The translations under genes were made by a program, and so were the position numbers. Of a DNA stretch of 64,000 nucleotides, positions 35,033 through 42,894 are shown piece after piece. Under the pieces are notes generated by a model. That model worked only from the letters and a program-made list of their open reading frames with translations, was not told the DNA's origin and searched no databases. Source of the stretch: Cytobacillus solani (lineage in GTDB: Bacteria; Bacillota; Bacilli; Bacillales; Cytobacillaceae). Numbering within the stretch: position 1 is the first letter of the stretch; every line of letters begins with the position of its first letter. Location: contig NZ_LJIX01000006.1 in assembly GCF_001420595.1 (NCBI RefSeq), positions 304,361 to 368,360 on the forward strand. Reading direction: 5' to 3'.

Positions 35033-35736
35033 CTTTTTCATTGAAGCGGACGATGGCGATTTTTCAAAAGGATTATAAAGATGTCAGCAAGAATATGTAT
35101 GTGTCTTTTACAGTGGTGATCCCAATATTTATGGCCTTTCTATATGGCTGGCAAGGGAATATGACAATTGATATGCACTATGTTGTATTTAATATGACAC
35201 TGTCTTTAGTAGGGGCATATGTTCAATGTTCGTTAATAGCAGAAGAAAAAGAGAAAAATACCCTGCGTGGCTTAATGCTTTCACCAGCTAGTACACTAGA
35301 AATTCTGGCGGGGAAGAGTCTCCTCACTTTTATTACTACGATGATTATCATTGTTCTGTCTGCTTATATTGTCGATTATCAACCTGAGAGTATGGGTCTT
35401 GTTGCGGTTGGTATGATATTGTCAGCTATTTTTTATATCGGACTGGGAACTCTCCTTGGTCTTGTCACGAAGTCAGTCATGGAAGCTTCTGTTGTCATTA
35501 TGCCATTTTTCTTTATCTTTACTTTCGGGTCATTTGCTGCTGGATTAGCTGAGAAATTCCCGATTCTAAAAGTTGCGGAATATATGCCGAATAGCCAGCT
35601 AGTTGAATTGGCAAAGGCAGTTGAAGCAGGTGGGGGATTTGGAGATGTTTGGACATATCTTGCAGTAATAAGTGCATGGATTGCTGCTTCCTTTCTACTG
35701 GCGTATGCTACATTTAAGAAACGAATGATGGATTAA
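35029..35736 (+). CDS. ABC-2 type permease
   Basis: The 235-residue membrane protein has about six hydrophobic segments (near residues 25-42, 50-68, 90-110, 120-140, 150-172 and 210-230). The motif EEKEKNTLRGLMLSPAS near residue 70 is typical of ABC-2 permeases at the coupling helix. It is the only membrane subunit in the locus, so the exporter is probably a homodimer with two ATPase subunits. It overlaps the ATPase gene by 4 bp (ATGA), and a strong terminator follows. The substrate cannot be judged from sequence. Confidence 0.88.
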   Translation: MTFSLKRTMAIFQKDYKDVSKNMYVSFTVVIPIFMAFLYGWQGNMTIDMHYVVFNMTLSLVGAYVQCSLIAEEKEKNTLRGLMLSPASTLEILAGKSLLTFITTMIIIVLSAYIVDYQPESMGLVAVGMILSAIFYIGLGTLLGLVTKSVMEASVVIMPFFFIFTFGSFAAGLAEKFPILKVAEYMPNSQLVELAKAVEAGGGFGDVWTYLAVISAWIAASFLLAYATFKKRMMD

Positions 35737-35812
35737 TCATACATTCAACATATTGAATGTATTGACTGTCGGTGGGTTACTGTTCACTATGTTAGTTATT
35801 ACCGACTATTTA

Positions 35813-35848
35813 AAAGGCTGATGGATCTTCCATCAGCCTTTCTATTTT
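35813..35848 (+). terminator. Terminator of the ABC exporter genes
   Basis: AAAGGCTGATGGA (35813-35825) pairs perfectly with TCCATCAGCCTTT (35829-35841), with a 3-nt loop, then CTATTTTTT. The hairpin and the following TTTCCCAGGAAA repeat the arrangement downstream of gatB. Confidence 0.92.
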
Positions 35849-35893
35849 TTCCTATTACATAATATCCTTTTATTTCCCAGGAAAGGACAGCTC

Positions 35894-35904
35894 TTTTCGA
35901 CAAA
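35894..35904 (-). promoter_or_regulatory. Putative Spo0A box
   Basis: TTTTCGACAAA matches the Spo0A box in inverse orientation exactly, about 100 bp upstream of the thioredoxin-fold gene. The same 11-mer lies at 32755-32765 on the other side of the LytTR/ABC locus. Confidence 0.4.
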
Positions 35905-36002
35905 ATTCGCAGCAGACTTCAATCGGAGATCGATGCTTCGCATTAATAAATGGAATATGTAATAATAAGGAAGAAATACATATAAGAAATGGAGGGTTAT
36001 TT

Positions 36003-36557
36003 ATGAATTTAAATCAATGGTTTGAAAAGGGATTAACAGCTGAACAGTATATTTCAGGAATGAGTGTAAATCAAGCAGGGACGAAACAGATTTCTGAACA
36101 ATTTTCCTTATCGGCTGAAGAAAAGGAAAGATTGGCTCCTCTTAAAGGAAAAGGATTGAAGGTCATTGCTTTATCAGAGGACTGGTGTGGAGATGCGCTT
36201 TTAAATAACCCCATTCTGTTAAAAATTGCAGATGAAATTGAAATGGACGTGCGCTTTTTATTAAGAGATCAAAATCTAGAATTGATGGATCAATATTTAA
36301 CGAATGGAACATCACGTGCGATTCCGATCTATATTTTTATCAATAAGGATGGGAAAGAACTGGCCGTATGGGGACCGAGAGCGAAGAAGCTTCAAAACCT
36401 TGTTGATCAAGAAAGGAGTAAGCTCCCTTCACAGGATGACCCTGATTTCACAGATAAACAAAAGGCGATGTACAAAAGTTTAGTAAAATCTTATCAAGTT
36501 GACGAAAATTTGTGGCATGCAGTAGCAAATAGTATTTGCGATAAATTAGTTGGCTAA
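36003..36557 (+). CDS. Thioredoxin-fold family protein
   Basis: This 184-residue cytosolic protein starts at ATG 36003 behind GGAGGG. VIALSEDWCGDALLNNPIL near residue 55 is the thioredoxin-like active site, but only one cysteine is present (WCGDA in place of WCxxC), so it cannot form the usual active disulfide. RAIPIYIFINKDGKE near residue 100 supplies the cis-proline loop of the fold. Members of this group in Bacillus are annotated only as thioredoxin family proteins. It is followed after 22 bp by the nitronate monooxygenase gene, suggesting a joint transcript. Confidence 0.8.
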   Translation: MNLNQWFEKGLTAEQYISGMSVNQAGTKQISEQFSLSAEEKERLAPLKGKGLKVIALSEDWCGDALLNNPILLKIADEIEMDVRFLLRDQNLELMDQYLTNGTSRAIPIYIFINKDGKELAVWGPRAKKLQNLVDQERSKLPSQDDPDFTDKQKAMYKSLVKSYQVDENLWHAVANSICDKLVG

Positions 36558-36579
36558 ATCATTGTGAGGTGTATGATCA

Positions 36580-37632
36580 TTGATCTGGCAGCGAAATGAG
36601 TTAACGGAAATGCTTAATATTGCCTATCCCATTTTTCAAGCCCCGATGGCAGGAGGAATCACAACCCCTGAATTAATAAGCGAAACATCAAACTGCGGCG
36701 GACTGGGGAATCTTGGCGCGGGGTATATGAACCCTGAGGAGATCAAAGAAGCAATCAAACAGATTAGAAGTTTAACAGCTAAGCCCTTCGGTGTGAATTT
36801 ATTTATTCCAAATGAGAGGGAAGTTCACTTCGATGAAAAAGAATTAACAGCGATGACAGTCCTATTAAATCAATTTGGAAAAGAATTAGGAATTGAAGCT
36901 CCGGTCAGCAATCAAGTGAAAAACTACAGGACCCTATATGAGAATCAAATAGAGCAAGTTCTCAGGGAAAGGGTGCCAGTTGCCAGCTTTACCTTTGGAA
37001 TACCAAATAAAGAGGTAGTGACAGAGCTTAGGAAGAACAGAACAGTTATTGTGGGAACAGCTACAAATGTAAAGGAAGCATGGGAGCTTGAAGAGAGCGG
37101 TGTGGACATTATTGTGGCTCAAGGGAGTGAAGCTGGAGGCCATCGTGGAACCTTTCATGAGGAAGATAGCGGATTGGTTGGTTCAATGGCTCTCATTCCT
37201 CAAGTAGCTGATGCTGTTCACACACCTGTCGTTGCAGCAGGCGGCATTATGGATGCAAGAGGATTTGCTGCTGCAATGGCTCTAGGTGCAAAAGGCGTTC
37301 AGCTTGGAACAGCTTTTCTAACATGCAAGGAGAGTGGAGCAGCAGAGATATATAAGCAAACACTCTTGAATAGCACGGAAGAACAAACAACCTTTACAAA
37401 GGCATTTTCAGGGAAACTTGCTCGAGGAATTGGCAATCGATTTATTCATGAGATGGCTGATCAGATGAGCATGCCGTTTCCACTTCAAAATGATCTGACA
37501 GCCTCTATCAGAAAGAAAGCTGCCATGCTGAAACAGCCAGAATTCATGTCTCTATGGGCTGGGCAAGGTGTAAGAATGGCGAAGGAAACGACAGTCAAAC
37601 AATTGATGGAGGAACTTCTGGCAGAAAGATGA
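36580..37632 (+). CDS. Nitronate monooxygenase (2-nitropropane dioxygenase family)
   Basis: This FMN-dependent TIM-barrel enzyme oxidizes toxic alkyl nitronates such as propionate 3-nitronate. The 350-residue protein has FQAPMAGGITTPEL near residue 18, GLGNLGAGYM near 40, the central AQGSEAGGHRGT near 184 with the catalytic histidine, and the flavin phosphate site AAGGIMDARGFAAAMALGA near residue 220. I accept TTG 36580, about 10 bp after GTGAGGTG; ATG 36610 is an alternative that would still keep the barrel. A hairpin follows. Confidence 0.92.
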   Translation: MIWQRNELTEMLNIAYPIFQAPMAGGITTPELISETSNCGGLGNLGAGYMNPEEIKEAIKQIRSLTAKPFGVNLFIPNEREVHFDEKELTAMTVLLNQFGKELGIEAPVSNQVKNYRTLYENQIEQVLRERVPVASFTFGIPNKEVVTELRKNRTVIVGTATNVKEAWELEESGVDIIVAQGSEAGGHRGTFHEEDSGLVGSMALIPQVADAVHTPVVAAGGIMDARGFAAAMALGAKGVQLGTAFLTCKESGAAEIYKQTLLNSTEEQTTFTKAFSGKLARGIGNRFIHEMADQMSMPFPLQNDLTASIRKKAAMLKQPEFMSLWAGQGVRMAKETTVKQLMEELLAER

Positions 37633-37635
37633 AAA

Positions 37636-37666
37636 AGGAGCAGCCATTTTGGCTACTCCTCATTTT
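37636..37666. terminator. Bidirectional terminator between converging genes
   Basis: AGGAGCAGCC (37636-37645) pairs with GGCTACTCCT (37651-37660), one mismatch, followed by CATTTTT on plus and preceded by AAAAA for the minus strand. It serves the nitronate monooxygenase gene and ppaC. Confidence 0.85.
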
Positions 37667-37672
37667 TGTGTA

Positions 37673-38605
37673 TTATTTTTCAGCCAATACTTTCGTAAGA
37701 ACTGGCACAATTTGTTTCTTACGGGATACAACGCCTTTTAAAAGGGCACTGTTGTTTTCAAGTGTTACATTATAAGCTTCTTCTACTGCTTTTGTTTCGC
37801 TGCCAATAGCGATAACAACTGAATCACTGTTAAGGATGTCTGTTAGAACAAAAAGGAATAAATCTAGTCCCTTCTTATTTACTGCATCTGAAAGAATCGA
37901 TTCAAGTTCATCTTTACGGCTTAATACATCGTTTAAATCAATCGCATTTACTTGTGCAATCTCCGTTTTGAAGCTGCCCATTTGGAATTCTTTTGCATCA
38001 AGAGAAATGAGCTCTTCAAGTGTCTTGTCGCTAAGGTCAGCACCTGCTTTTAGCATAGCTAACCCGTACTCCTCTGCATTCACACCAGCGATTTCAGCTA
38101 GTTCACGAGCGGCTGCCACGTCTTCTTCCGTACAAGTTGGTGATTTAAATAAAAGGGAATCAGAGATGATAGCAGAAAGCATTAATCCAGCTGTCTCTTT
38201 ACTAATTTCCACTCCATTTTCTTTATACATTTTTTTCAAAATGGTAGCTGTACATCCAACTGGTTCTGCACGGTAATATAATGGATCGCTTGTCTCAAAG
38301 TTTGCGATGCGATGGTGGTCAATTACTTCAAGAATCTTCACATCACGGATGTCATCCGCACTTTGCTGGAATTCATTATGATCCACAAGGATAACTTCAC
38401 TAACCTCATTAGAAACGGCCTCAACGAAACGAGGTGCCTCTTTTTTGAAGTAATCTAAAGCATAGTTTGTTTCTCCATTTATTTGTCCTAAGCGAATAGG
38501 CTCTGCGTCAACGCCTAGTTTCGTTTTTAATTCTGCATAAGCAATGGCTGAACAGATGGAATCTGTGTCAGGGTTTTTATGACCGAATACAAATACTTTT
38601 GACAT
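37673..38605 (-). CDS. ppaC: Manganese-dependent inorganic pyrophosphatase
   Basis: This family II pyrophosphatase of the DHH superfamily splits pyrophosphate from biosynthetic reactions. The 310-residue length is normal. The metal-binding motifs are [14 protein letters not shown] at residues 7-20, the aspartate in LVDHNE near 75 and VIDHHRI near 97; the C-terminal substrate motif SRKKQIVP is close to the end. It starts at ATG 38605 with a ribosome binding site (CAAGGAGAC) upstream. It is alone on its strand and converges on the preceding plus-strand operon through a shared terminator. Confidence 0.97.
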   Translation of the reverse strand: MSKVFVFGHKNPDTDSICSAIAYAELKTKLGVDAEPIRLGQINGETNYALDYFKKEAPRFVEAVSNEVSEVILVDHNEFQQSADDIRDVKILEVIDHHRIANFETSDPLYYRAEPVGCTATILKKMYKENGVEISKETAGLMLSAIISDSLLFKSPTCTEEDVAAARELAEIAGVNAEEYGLAMLKAGADLSDKTLEELISLDAKEFQMGSFKTEIAQVNAIDLNDVLSRKDELESILSDAVNKKGLDLFLFVLTDILNSDSVVIAIGSETKAVEEAYNVTLENNSALLKGVVSRKKQIVPVLTKVLAEK

Positions 38606-38779
38606 AATCCGTCTCCTTGATTAAATAGAATAGGGCAAAAAAGCCTGTAGTTATTTTACCATATATACAGGATTAGAAAAAATCAACTTTATTTATTCTT
38701 CTTAAAAAAACTAAATGGGCTTGAAAACCTTCACTTAGATTTGTTGTTTAATAAACAAAAGGGCAGTAAAGGAGAATAT

Positions 38780-39310
38780 ATGTTGAAAAGACGTTTTTTG
38801 CATAGGGAAGATTGGAGTAGAATTATTAAAAGAACCTACAAGGAAAAAGAAATCAAAGATAATGATTTTGTGGGTTATATTTCACTTATTCAAATGCATG
38901 AGGTATCTCAGCCACTTATAACTAAACATTTAGAACAAGAGATTTGTATTGTTGACAATAATTATTCCTGGTTACAACAATTGCCGTTGAATGAACATTA
39001 TGCAATTACGACAATGTTTAATGGGGCTGGAGAAATTATTCAATGGTACATAGATATCACATATGAGAATGGTGTAGAAAATAATATGCCTTATATGGAT
39101 GATTTATTTTTAGATTTAATTGTATTTCCTACTGGTGAAGTGATTCAAAAAGATAAAGATGAATTAGAAGAGGCACTTAACAATAAATGGATTACTCAAC
39201 AACAATATGACCTTGCTTATAAAACTTTTAATATAGTATTAGAAGAAGTTCAAGGAGGGGAATTTAAATATTTTTCTATGAGTACTAAACACCGAAATTG
39301 CTTATTATAA
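38780..39310 (+). CDS. DUF402 domain protein
   Basis: The protein has 176 residues with start at ATG 38780 behind AAAGGAG (38768-38774). The frame is open from 38741, but no site supports that. The pattern ITTMFNGAGEIIQWYIDIT, then YMDDLFLDLIVFPTGEV and DKDELEEALNNKWIT, matches the DUF402 family, which includes FomD-like and nucleoside di/triphosphatase members. Catalytic activity cannot be asserted. The gene appears more A+T-rich than its neighbours, has a short hairpin after it and a dispersed repeat beyond that, so recent acquisition is possible. Confidence 0.75.
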   Translation: MLKRRFLHREDWSRIIKRTYKEKEIKDNDFVGYISLIQMHEVSQPLITKHLEQEICIVDNNYSWLQQLPLNEHYAITTMFNGAGEIIQWYIDITYENGVENNMPYMDDLFLDLIVFPTGEVIQKDKDELEEALNNKWITQQQYDLAYKTFNIVLEEVQGGEFKYFSMSTKHRNCLL

Positions 39311-39353
39311 GATGCGGATTATTAATTATTTGTTATCCTATAATGAAACTTTA

Positions 39354-39390
39354 AAACCACCTACTAGATTAGGTTGTAGGAGGTTTCTAA
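39354..39390 (+). terminator. Hairpin after the DUF402 gene
   Basis: AAACCACCTAC (39354-39364) pairs with GTAGGAGGTTT (39376-39386), one mismatch, around an 11-nt loop, followed by CTAATTTT. Confidence 0.6.
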
Positions 39391-39468
39391 TTTTGAGAAT
39401 TAGGCTTTTTTCAAAAGGAGTGTTTTTTGTATCAATTGTAAGATGAATACTATTTCAAAAATACTTAG

Positions 39469-39596
39469 TTGATTGGAGCGTAAGGTGCGAGACTCCTGTG
39501 GGAGTAGTGGGACAGGTGAGATCCCGCAGGAGCGCCAGCGACGAGGAGGCTCACCGCCCACCCCACGGAAAGCGAGCAACTGGAGCGGAAATTAAC
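39469..39596. repeat. Dispersed GC-rich structured repeat, family B
   Basis: A block of about 128 bp, far richer in G+C than its surroundings, runs from TTGATTGGAGCG to TGGAGCGGAAATTAAC. Internal complementary pairs include CTCCTGTGGGA/TCCCGCAGGAG and GGTGAG/CTCACC, the latter nested with GTGGG/CCCAC. I recall nearly identical blocks in many Bacillus intergenic regions. No coding potential or transposase is present. Confidence 0.8.
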
Positions 39597-39769
39597 CTCT
39601 ACGAAAAATATCTTTTGCGAAAAAGGTAAAATGAAACAAATTTATTAAGCCTACCCTTAAAAAGGCTAGTTCAGTATGCCGACTGATATTACTTTTTTTT
39701 ATATATAAAATAAAGGGGAAGTATAAGCGGTTGGAGAAAGCATAGATAATTAGTTAAGGAGGAGAACAG

Positions 39770-40525
39770 GTGGGAAGCATCGCTGTTATTTCAGATATTC
39801 ATGGAAACTTAACTGCATTAGAAGCGGTATTAGAAAATATTAAAAATCGGGGAATACATACTATCTTTTGTTTAGGTGATTTGATTGGAAAGGGTCCGAA
39901 TTCACAACGGTCAGTAGAGCGGATTCGTGAAGTTTGTGATGTAGTAATATTGGGGAATTGGGATGACTTTATTCAAAAGCCAGTTGAGTTTGAAGAGGTT
40001 GAGTGGCATCAGGATCAGTTAAGTGAGGATTCCCTCGCCTATTTAGGAACACTACCCTTTCACTATGATTTTTATATGAGCGGCAAATATGTTCGTCTTT
40101 ATCATGCCTCTGCAAAAAGTATTTATCATCGGGTCGTTCCGATGAGGGATTCGTATGAGGAAAAACTAGCCATGTTTGAAAATACAGAGTGGATCGCCGG
40201 AAATGAAGAAGGAAAAGTCCCTGATGTCGTTGGGTATGGGGACATTCATGCTGCGTTAATTGAACCTGTTCATCCATATAAAACATTATTCAATTGTGGA
40301 AGTGTCGGGAACTCTCTTGATATTCCGCAAGCAACATATGCCATCCTGCATGGTGAATACTTATCAGCTGACCCAGCTCCCTTTTCAATTGAAATTGTTC
40401 GTGTCCCTTATGATGTCGAAAAGGAATTAGCGATAGCAGAAGAAATGGGTTTACCGAATTGGGAAGCCTATGCATTTGAGCTGCGCGAAGCCAAATACCG
40501 CGGGGCATTTAAGTCCAAGAAATAA
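39770..40525 (+). CDS. Calcineurin-like metallophosphoesterase
   Basis: The 251-residue protein starts at GTG 39770 behind AAGGAGGAG. Metal-binding motifs appear in order: SDIHGNLTALEAV at residues 8-20, GDLIGKGP near 40, GNWDD near 63, a histidine in LYHASAK near 110, and GYGDIHAAL near 155, where the more usual GxTH motif has D for the first H. FNCGSVGNSLD near 172 is typical of the YfcE/MJ0936-like group, which has phosphodiesterase activity. The substrate is unknown. It stands alone and converges with plsY through a shared terminator. Confidence 0.85.
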   Translation: MGSIAVISDIHGNLTALEAVLENIKNRGIHTIFCLGDLIGKGPNSQRSVERIREVCDVVILGNWDDFIQKPVEFEEVEWHQDQLSEDSLAYLGTLPFHYDFYMSGKYVRLYHASAKSIYHRVVPMRDSYEEKLAMFENTEWIAGNEEGKVPDVVGYGDIHAALIEPVHPYKTLFNCGSVGNSLDIPQATYAILHGEYLSADPAPFSIEIVRVPYDVEKELAIAEEMGLPNWEAYAFELREAKYRGAFKSKK

Positions 40526-40530
40526 GAAAA

Positions 40531-40559
40531 CCCGAGTATTGGCTAGTCCAATATTCGGG
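40531..40559. terminator. Shared hairpin between phosphoesterase gene and plsY
   Basis: CCCGAGTATTGG (40531-40542) pairs with CCAATATTCGGG (40548-40559), with one G-T pair and a 5-nt loop. It is placed between converging genes and may work in both directions, although T runs are short. Confidence 0.7.
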
Positions 40560-40571
40560 AATCATAAGCAC

Positions 40572-41192
40572 TTACACTCGATTAATCTTCGGCGGGATGC
40601 GGTCATCCTTCAAGCTCTTGTCATTAATTTTCGGCTCTAAGTGATGAATGAAATTGTTAATATTTGAGCGGTGGAGAAAAATTAACAATAAAAGAAAGAT
40701 AGAAAATATGAGTTCATATTCGAGACCTGGTGTAAAAAATGAGTAAAACAATAGGGTTAGTCCCACAGTAAGGGAACCGTAAAAAACATACTTAGTAACA
40801 AATATAACAAAAATAAAAGCAAGATAAGCGGCTAAAAACATCCAGATGTTCGTCACAAGCAAGACACCTGCAGTTGTCGCGATGGCTTTTCCGCCGCGAA
40901 AGCCTGCAAAAATCGGAAAGCAATGGCCGACGACAGCGATAAGTCCCGGCAATAGCGGGTCAATATCTACTTCCAGCAAAGCAGGCAATGATGCAGCAAG
41001 CACTCCTTTGCTGACATCAATTAGCAGCACGACGATGGCGGCTTTTTTTCCGAGTACCCTTAATGTGTTCGTTGCTCCTGGATTGTTGCTCCCATGCTCA
41101 CGAATATCTATATTAAATGCATACTTGCCTACAAGAAGTGCTGTTGGGATGGAACCAAGTAAATAAGCAATTAGAAAAAGTAATAGAGTCAT
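40572..41192 (-). CDS. plsY: Acyl-phosphate:glycerol-3-phosphate acyltransferase PlsY
   Basis: PlsY transfers the acyl group of acyl-phosphate to glycerol-3-phosphate, the first step of phospholipid synthesis in Gram-positive bacteria. The 206-residue membrane protein has about five helices. Conserved loop motifs are GSIPTALLVGK near residue 13, HGSNNPGATNTLRVLGKKAA near 33 and GHCFPIFAGFRGGKA near 88. LHRSNINNFIHH near 170 is the third conserved motif. The family A repeat lies directly upstream, between this gene and the next. Confidence 0.95.
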   Translation of the reverse strand: MTLLLFLIAYLLGSIPTALLVGKYAFNIDIREHGSNNPGATNTLRVLGKKAAIVVLLIDVSKGVLAASLPALLEVDIDPLLPGLIAVVGHCFPIFAGFRGGKAIATTAGVLLVTNIWMFLAAYLAFIFVIFVTKYVFYGSLTVGLTLLFYSFFTPGLEYELIFSIFLLLLIFLHRSNINNFIHHLEPKINDKSLKDDRIPPKINRV

Positions 41193-41234
41193 CCTATCAT
41201 CCTTTTTTATAGTAAGTATATTTTTTCCGAATAT

Positions 41235-41397
41235 GAGAATTGTCTAGCTCCAGCCCCTATCGCCTATTAAACTTCAGGTCTCCTCCGCAACGATTGAGTC
41301 AGCATCGGTTCGCTCTCGCTCACCGTGTTTCCTTTATCGAAAGGAAGAACCCTTCCAGTTTGTACGGCGATGATCAAGGTGCTTGCGCTTTTCTGTA
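41235..41397 (+). repeat. Dispersed structured repeat, family A, copy 3
   Basis: GAGAATTGTCTAGCTCC to GCTTGCGCTTTTCTG matches copy 2 in the same orientation and copy 1 in reverse. Shared blocks are ACTTCAGGTCTCCTCC, CACCGTGTTTCCTTTATCGA and TTTGTACGGCGATGATCAAG. The element fills most of the gap between divergent plsY and the 63-residue gene. Confidence 0.88.
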
Positions 41398-41494
41398 AGT
41401 TTAGCTTCATTCTATCATGTTATGGGTTAAGTGGGTGCATTAATTAAAATTGGAAGTATAATAGAAAGTAAATATAAGTAATAGAGGTGTACTG

Positions 41495-41686
41495 ATGTTA
41501 ATAGCCATTATTTTAGTTATTATTTTGACGGCACTTGCAGGTGTATTCACTATTGTTTTTATGAAAAGAGGAGATGAGAATTACGGAAGCTCCTCAAAAA
41601 GAAATACAACCAATCTTTCTTTAATATATATTATTGTTACCATCATATCATTCATTGCATTAGGTTTTTATATTTGGTTTAATTGA
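41495..41686 (+). CDS. Small two-span membrane protein of unknown function
   Basis: The 63-residue protein starts at ATG 41495 behind AGAGGTG. Hydrophobic helices at about residues 2-21 and 41-61 flank a polar loop containing KRGDENYGSSSKRN, so both ends should be on one side of the membrane. I do not recognise a family. The ribosome binding site, composition and a following terminator at 41731 support a real gene. The product is probably made independently of the sigma factor operon that follows. Confidence 0.65.
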   Translation: MLIAIILVIILTALAGVFTIVFMKRGDENYGSSSKRNTTNLSLIYIIVTIISFIALGFYIWFN

Positions 41687-41730
41687 AGTGGGTAAAAAAG
41701 TAATGAAAACTGCGAATAATGTATGATAGA

Positions 41731-41766
41731 AACGCTTAGGAATAATTATTCTTCCTGGCGTTTTTT
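41731..41766 (+). terminator. Terminator before the sigma factor operon
   Basis: AACGCTTAGGAA (41731-41742) pairs with TTCTTCCTGGCGTT (about 41749-41762), with bulges, followed by TTTT. It separates the small membrane gene from the next operon. Confidence 0.7.
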
Positions 41767-41849
41767 ACTGTTTGAAAGAGCTGCACAAAAAAATAATAAA
41801 AAAGTTAATTTCAGTGTAGGGATACAATCTCTTTTCTTCGTCTATTAAG

Positions 41850-42425
41850 GTGGAAGCTATAAGAAAGGGGGGGAGAGAGATTAGCGACCAAGTTCTTATC
41901 CAAAAAGTGAAGAGCGGCAATGACCATGCCTTTCGCTTACTGGTCGAAAAGTATCGCAATGATTTGTTCCGGACGATTTTTGCCGTGCTAAGAGATCAGA
42001 AAGAAGCGGAAGATGCTGCACAAGAAGTGTTTTTAAAGATCTATACCTCTCTCCCCCAATATGAGGATCAAGGCTTTAAAACATGGATAACAAGAATTGC
42101 CGTAAATCACGCAATTGATGTTAAAAGAAAACGTGATCGAAGGCAGGAAGACACGCTGGAAATAGTAGAATATGATTTTCAGGGAAGCCAAAGTGAAAGT
42201 GTGGAAGCTGAAATCATTAATAAAGAAAGGCGGACTCTTGTGCATAAAAAGCTAAATGAGCTGCCTGCAAATTATCGTCATGTGATCTATGATTTTTATA
42301 TAGCTGAAAAAAGCTATCAGCAAATGGCTGAGGAACAGAATGTTGGAATCAAAACGATAGAGACGAAGCTTTACCGTGCGCGTCTATGGATGAAAAAGCA
42401 TTGGAAGGAGGACGACTTTTCATGA
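41850..42425 (+). CDS. ECF-type RNA polymerase sigma factor
   Basis: This is an extracytoplasmic-function sigma factor of up to 191 residues. Region 2 is seen in FRLLVEKYRNDLFRTIF to AEDAAQEVFLKIYTSL (about residues 28-68). Region 4 lies near residues 138-185, with the helix-turn-helix around SYQQMAEEQNVGIKTIETKL. The GTG at 41850 has no proper ribosome binding site; AAAGGGGGGG (41864-41873) lies inside the frame, 6 bp before ATT 41880. An ATT start (181 residues) is therefore a serious alternative. The stop overlaps the anti-sigma start (ATGA). It should direct its own operon, but no clear ECF promoter could be fixed. Confidence 0.9.
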   Translation: MEAIRKGGREISDQVLIQKVKSGNDHAFRLLVEKYRNDLFRTIFAVLRDQKEAEDAAQEVFLKIYTSLPQYEDQGFKTWITRIAVNHAIDVKRKRDRRQEDTLEIVEYDFQGSQSESVEAEIINKERRTLVHKKLNELPANYRHVIYDFYIAEKSYQQMAEEQNVGIKTIETKLYRARLWMKKHWKEDDFS

Positions 42426-42892
42426 TGCATTATTCAGAGCAAGAGTGGATGAAATACGTGAAGAATGAGTTGGATAAAGATGTCCGGGAGGATTATGAGA
42501 ATCATCTTTATAGCTGTGACCAATGTTTGGAAAGTTATCTAATGGCGGTTGAGGCGGAGGAAGATGAGTTACCAATCATTTCAAATGGGGCAGACTTTAC
42601 TGATCTTGTCATGGCTCAAATTGCGGATGTAAAGATGGAGATAGCGCAGAAGCCGCAGACGGGACAAAAGAAAAAGTCCATCTATCAATCGGCTTTTTTC
42701 CATTATTCGATTGCTGCGGCAGTGACGATTCTATTAATGACTACAGGTGTATTTCAGTCAATTACACAATATGCTGAAAATGTGCAGAATCCTAATCTTC
42801 AGGAAGAACCATCAATGACACAAGGTCTTGTTGATAAAACCTTTGCATGGATGGATTCCTTAGAAATGAAAAATAAGGAGGCAGGCAGATAA
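42422..42892 (+). CDS. Membrane-bound anti-sigma factor
   Basis: The product has 156 residues and starts at ATG 42422, overlapping the sigma gene by 4 bp, with AAGGAGG at 42405-42412. The N-terminal part has HLYSCDQCLESY (about residues 26-37), an HxxxCxxC zinc-binding anti-sigma pattern. One membrane helix follows at about residues 96-114 (FHYSIAAAVTILLMTTGVF), and a short outer domain ends the protein. This topology suits holding the cognate sigma factor at the membrane until an outside signal arrives. The name is supported by position as well as sequence. Confidence 0.85.
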   Translation: MMHYSEQEWMKYVKNELDKDVREDYENHLYSCDQCLESYLMAVEAEEDELPIISNGADFTDLVMAQIADVKMEIAQKPQTGQKKKSIYQSAFFHYSIAAAVTILLMTTGVFQSITQYAENVQNPNLQEEPSMTQGLVDKTFAWMDSLEMKNKEAGR

Positions 42893-42894
42893 CG

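Noticed and set aside
41811-41845. ECF autoregulatory promoter before the sigma gene
   Set aside because: CGTC at 41839 is present, but the nearest -35-like stretch (TGTAGG, 41814) gives a 19-bp spacer and lacks the AAC core.
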